NCBI GenBank assembly: GCA_900489925.1
Contig: UEHQ01000012.1
Coordinates: 186,001-250,000, forward strand
DNA: 64,000 nt
Direction of reading: 5' to 3'
From: Hyphomicrobiales bacterium
Lineage (GTDB): Bacteria > Pseudomonadota > Alphaproteobacteria > Rhizobiales > Rhizobiaceae
Shown here: piece by piece, positions 61,617-64,000 of the stretch
Position numbering within the stretch: position 1 is the stretch's first letter
Layout of the letters: each line of letters begins with the position of its first letter
Translations under genes and position numbers: made by a program
The notes under the pieces: generated by a model
The model's database searches: none
Told to the model about the DNA's origin: nothing
What the model saw: only the letters and a program-made list of their open reading frames with translations

Positions 61617-62618
61617 ATGGTCGAAATCGTCAATCGCCCCTACGCCAAGGCTTTTGAAGCCTTCGCTTCGGCCCGACCCGAAGTGCTTTGCCTGTCGGCC
61701 GACCTGACCTCGTCCTGCGAAGTCGATGGATTCCGCGATCGCTATCCGGATCAGTTTCTGTCGCTTGGGATGGCCGAGCAGAATATGCTGTCCTTTGCCG
61801 GTGGACTGGCAATGCAGGGCTTCCGCCCGTTCATCCATACCTTCTCTGTCTTTCTCTATCGCCGTCCCTACGATCAGTTGATCAACTCGATCGCCTATTC
61901 CAACCGAAAGGTCCGGATGATGGGTTTCCTGCCCGGCATCACGACGCCGGGCGGCATCACCCATCAGGCGATCGAAGACATATCCGTCATGCGAGCGATC
62001 CCGAACATGACGGTGCTCGAGACGGGCGACGCGACAGAAGTGGAAACGGTGCTCGATGTCGCCGACGCCATCGACGGACCCGTCTATGTTCGCGTCTTGC
62101 GCGGCGAGGTGCCGCGGCTGTTTTCGACGCCGTTCGAATTCAACCGGCTGCGCACACTTAGCGAAGGCGACGATATTCTTGTCGTCACCTCAGGTGTCTG
62201 CACGGAAGAGGCGCTTCGCGCCGCCGGGCCGCTGAAGGAACGCGGGATCGGCGTTCACCATCTCCACGCGTCGACGCTGAAGCCGTTCGATCGTGATGGT
62301 CTCATCAGGGCTGCGCGCGGCAAGAAGGGTGTTGTCACACTTGAAAACCACACGATCAACGGCGGGCTTGGCTCGCTGGTCGCGGAAATTCTGGCCGAGG
62401 AAGGCCTGGGCATCCGCCTTCGCCGACTGGGGCTGGAAGACACGTTCGCCCATGGCGCCTCCAAGCCCTATCTCATGAAGAAGTACGGGCTCGACGCCAG
62501 CGCGCTTATGCACGCGATCAGCAAACTTCTCGGCCGCGACCTCGATATTGCCGATGCCGAACTTGACGCCGTCCGCCTTGATACGGTGCATTCGGCCCAA
62601 AAAGCGGAAGCGCTGTGA
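61617..62618 (+). CDS. Transketolase-like thiamine enzyme, C-terminal subunit
   Basis: 333-residue partner half: the pyrimidine-binding domain with the activating glutamate in LGMAEQNMLSFAGGLAMQG, and HTFSVFLYRRPYDQL. The C-terminal transketolase domain starts near SEGDDILVVTSGVCTEEAL and contains TLENHTINGGLGSLVAEIL. The stop overlaps the RuBisCO-like gene start. The two halves should form an alpha2beta2 enzyme that moves a two-carbon unit from a ketose phosphate. Confidence 0.8.
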   Translation: MVEIVNRPYAKAFEAFASARPEVLCLSADLTSSCEVDGFRDRYPDQFLSLGMAEQNMLSFAGGLAMQGFRPFIHTFSVFLYRRPYDQLINSIAYSNRKVRMMGFLPGITTPGGITHQAIEDISVMRAIPNMTVLETGDATEVETVLDVADAIDGPVYVRVLRGEVPRLFSTPFEFNRLRTLSEGDDILVVTSGVCTEEALRAAGPLKERGIGVHHLHASTLKPFDRDGLIRAARGKKGVVTLENHTINGGLGSLVAEILAEEGLGIRLRRLGLEDTFAHGASKPYLMKKYGLDASALMHAISKLLGRDLDIADAELDAVRLDTVHSAQKAEAL

Positions 62619-63754
62619 TGGCTGAGCGGTTCTCCGTTACCTACTGGCTCGGCGCCACCGACGAGAAGGAAGCTCGGGCGCGGGCTCTGGATATCAGCGT
62701 CGAACAGACGGTCGAAATCCCGCGCGATATCGTGCCCCACGGTTACGTCGAAGACGAAATCCTCGGCCGGCTCGAAACTCTGACCCACGACGGCGGCGAG
62801 CGCGGCGGCTTTATCGCCGAGATCTCGTACAGCGAGGACGATGTCGGCGGCGACTTCCCGCAATTGCTAAACATCGTTTTCGGTAACTCGTCGATCAAGA
62901 CCAACACCCGTGTCGAAGGGATCAGCCTGTCGACCGGCCTGCGCGCGCTATGCCCCGGACCGCGGTTCGGTGCAGCGGGACTGCGCACGCGCACCGGCGT
63001 CACCTCCGGACCGTTGATCATGTCGGCGATCAAGCCGGTCGGTCTGTCGACGGCCGAACTTGCCAAGCTTGCCTACAACTTTGCACTTGGGGGCATGCAC
63101 CTGATCAAGGATGACCACGGGCTGGTCGACCAGCCGACGTCTCCCTACGCGGATCGGCTTGCGGCCTGCGTGACAGCCGTCGCAGAGGCGAATGCCAAGA
63201 CCGGTTTTCAATGCGCTTACGTGCCGAACATCACAGGCCCTGCCTCGCAGATCGTCGATAGAGCATTCATGGCAAAGGAAGCGGGCGCCGGCGCCGTCAT
63301 GCTCGCTCCCTCTCTTGTCGGCTTCGACGTTTCGCGCAGCCTTGCCGCCGATCCGGATTTTGACCTGCCTATCGTCTCCCATCCGACCTTCTCCGGGGCG
63401 AATGTCATCACGCCTACGACCGGCTTCTCGCATCGCTTCTTCTTCGGGACCCTGCAGCGCCTGATGGGGGTGGACGCGGTGGTGTTCCCGAATTTCGGCG
63501 GCAGGTTTGGTTTCTCGCGCGACGAATGCCTCTCGATTCTAAAAGGCTGCACAGAAGATCTTGGCGACTTGAAGCCGATCTTCCCCGCCCCTGGAGGCGG
63601 CATGACCTTCGAGCGGATCCCGGACATGCAACGCGCCTACGGCGAACACGTGATCTACCTGATCGGTGGTGCGCTTCTGCGCGAAAACGACCTTGTCGCC
63701 GCCTGCCAGAGCCTGCGCGCCGGAATAGCAGAGGCGGCAGCGCATATTCGTTAG
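62618..63754 (+). CDS. RuBisCO-like protein (form IV)
   Basis: 378-residue RuBisCO-superfamily protein, shorter than true RuBisCO. The enolising lysine is kept (K139 in SAIKPVGLS), but the second active-site lysine is valine. The carbamate region GGMHLIKDDHGLVDQP keeps K164 and D166 and has H167 in place of the third ligand Glu. A histidine is in IVSHPTFSGA; the loop 6 lysine is missing (NFGGRFGFS). So it cannot fix CO2 but can enolise a ketose-like phosphate. The motif style matches the non-photosynthetic form IV group, some of which act on 3-oxo-isoapionate phosphates. ATG 62618 overlaps the previous stop. Last operon gene. Confidence 0.88.
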   Translation: MAERFSVTYWLGATDEKEARARALDISVEQTVEIPRDIVPHGYVEDEILGRLETLTHDGGERGGFIAEISYSEDDVGGDFPQLLNIVFGNSSIKTNTRVEGISLSTGLRALCPGPRFGAAGLRTRTGVTSGPLIMSAIKPVGLSTAELAKLAYNFALGGMHLIKDDHGLVDQPTSPYADRLAACVTAVAEANAKTGFQCAYVPNITGPASQIVDRAFMAKEAGAGAVMLAPSLVGFDVSRSLAADPDFDLPIVSHPTFSGANVITPTTGFSHRFFFGTLQRLMGVDAVVFPNFGGRFGFSRDECLSILKGCTEDLGDLKPIFPAPGGGMTFERIPDMQRAYGEHVIYLIGGALLRENDLVAACQSLRAGIAEAAAHIR

Positions 63755-63897
63755 CCGCCGTCCGCGGTCATCCGGCGGCACAGCACGAACATCGCACAAG
63801 GGACAATCTTCGATCCGGCAATATCGAACATTGTCTGTTGCTGCACTGCAACAAAGAGCATATGCTCCCTTCGTATCGCTGAATTCGAAGGGTCGCC

Positions 63898-64000
63898 ATG
63901 CCACCGAAATCGAGCAGCAGCATTCAGACCCCACGGTCCGATGAGGCACCTTTGCCCATCGATCTGGCCTTGCAAGGCGGCGGCGCGCACGGCGCCTTCA
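63898..64000 (+). CDS. Patatin-like phospholipase (3' end outside window)
   Basis: The first 34 codons of a gene cut by the right edge. After a short polar start it has LPIDLALQGGGAHGAF, the oxyanion glycine loop (GGGAHG) that opens patatin-like acyl hydrolases; the Ser-Asp dyad lies outside. The gap 63755-63897 holds only a GCCGCCG/CGGCGGC hairpin right after the RuBisCO-like stop and probable promoter bases. Confidence 0.7.
   Translation, partial: MPPKSSSSIQTPRSDEAPLPIDLALQGGGAHGAF

Noticed and set aside
62618..63754. True RuBisCO with carbon fixation
   Set aside because: Two active-site lysines and one metal ligand are replaced, and no phosphoribulokinase or small subunit is present.
51217..63754. 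Assignment to a known D-apiose/apionate pathway
   Set aside because: A split transketolase and RLP occur in those, but lactonase, oxidoisomerase and the dedicated kinases are missing, and MtnK/MtnA are not part of them.
1..64000. tRNA, rRNA, CRISPR array, insertion sequence, integrase or att sites
   Set aside because: Looked for in gaps and gene products; none seen. No transposase or integrase motifs and no regularly spaced repeats.

Overview
The window reads as accessory DNA of an alphaproteobacterium of the Rhizobiaceae (Ensifer/Rhizobium/Agrobacterium/Shinella-like). Reasons: high GC, dense operons with ATGA/TGATG overlaps, many ABC importers, a Pha-type K+/H+ antiporter with fused A and B subunits, and RirA/Irr-like operator motifs. 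There is no tRNA, rRNA, CRISPR, IS element or replication gene, and little housekeeping, which fits a chromid or megaplasmid or a catabolic part of a chromosome. The genus is an inference.

Layout. (1) 1-1852: YhaN/YhaO-like SMC-ATPase (cut by the window edge) and nuclease. (2) 2082-12165: ferric-siderophore region. It has a FecBCD-type importer, a methyltransferase, an operon of TonB receptor, second binding protein and siderophore-type esterase, an AraC regulator and a flavin reductase. (3) 12183-14695: a basic orphan protein and an N-acylamino-acid racemase/GNAT pair. (4) 14807-17373: flavin aromatic hydroxylase divergent from a MarR regulator. (5) 17456-32585: a large divergent locus around a GntR-type regulator. 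The minus arm encodes a PotFGHI-like importer, a UDP-glycosyltransferase, two cupins, an AmgK-like sugar kinase, an aldehyde dehydrogenase and a saccharopine-dehydrogenase-like enzyme. The plus arm encodes the regulator, a second glycosyltransferase, a second aldehyde dehydrogenase and GlmU. (6) 32636-37689: FGGY kinase and ribose-type ABC importer. (7) 37781-44154: small HTH protein and the PhaAB-G antiporter. (8) 44230-51100: small membrane protein, Ohr peroxidase, two-component system, Tat-exported hydrolase, DipZ and an exported hydrolase, probably an envelope/redox stress block. (9) 51217-63754: SorC regulator, class II aldolase/SDR fusion, sugar ABC importer, MtnK, MtnA, a split transketolase and a RuBisCO-like protein. 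(10) 63898 onward: start of a patatin-like gene.

The two best candidates for an undescribed system are regions 9 and 5. Region 9 combines a sugar importer, a pentose 1-kinase, an aldose-1-phosphate isomerase and a class II aldolase/dehydrogenase, the parts of a DHAP shunt, with a two-subunit transketolase and a RuBisCO-like protein. A perfect 27-bp palindrome lies in the shared promoter. No complete methionine-salvage or apionate pathway is present. Region 5 pairs an anomeric sugar kinase and GlmU, which could supply a UDP-sugar, with two paralogous UDP-glycosyltransferases, an amine-type importer and amine/aldehyde oxidising enzymes. It looks like a self-contained route for glycosylating or processing an amine-containing compound. 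All pathway statements are inference from families and gene order.
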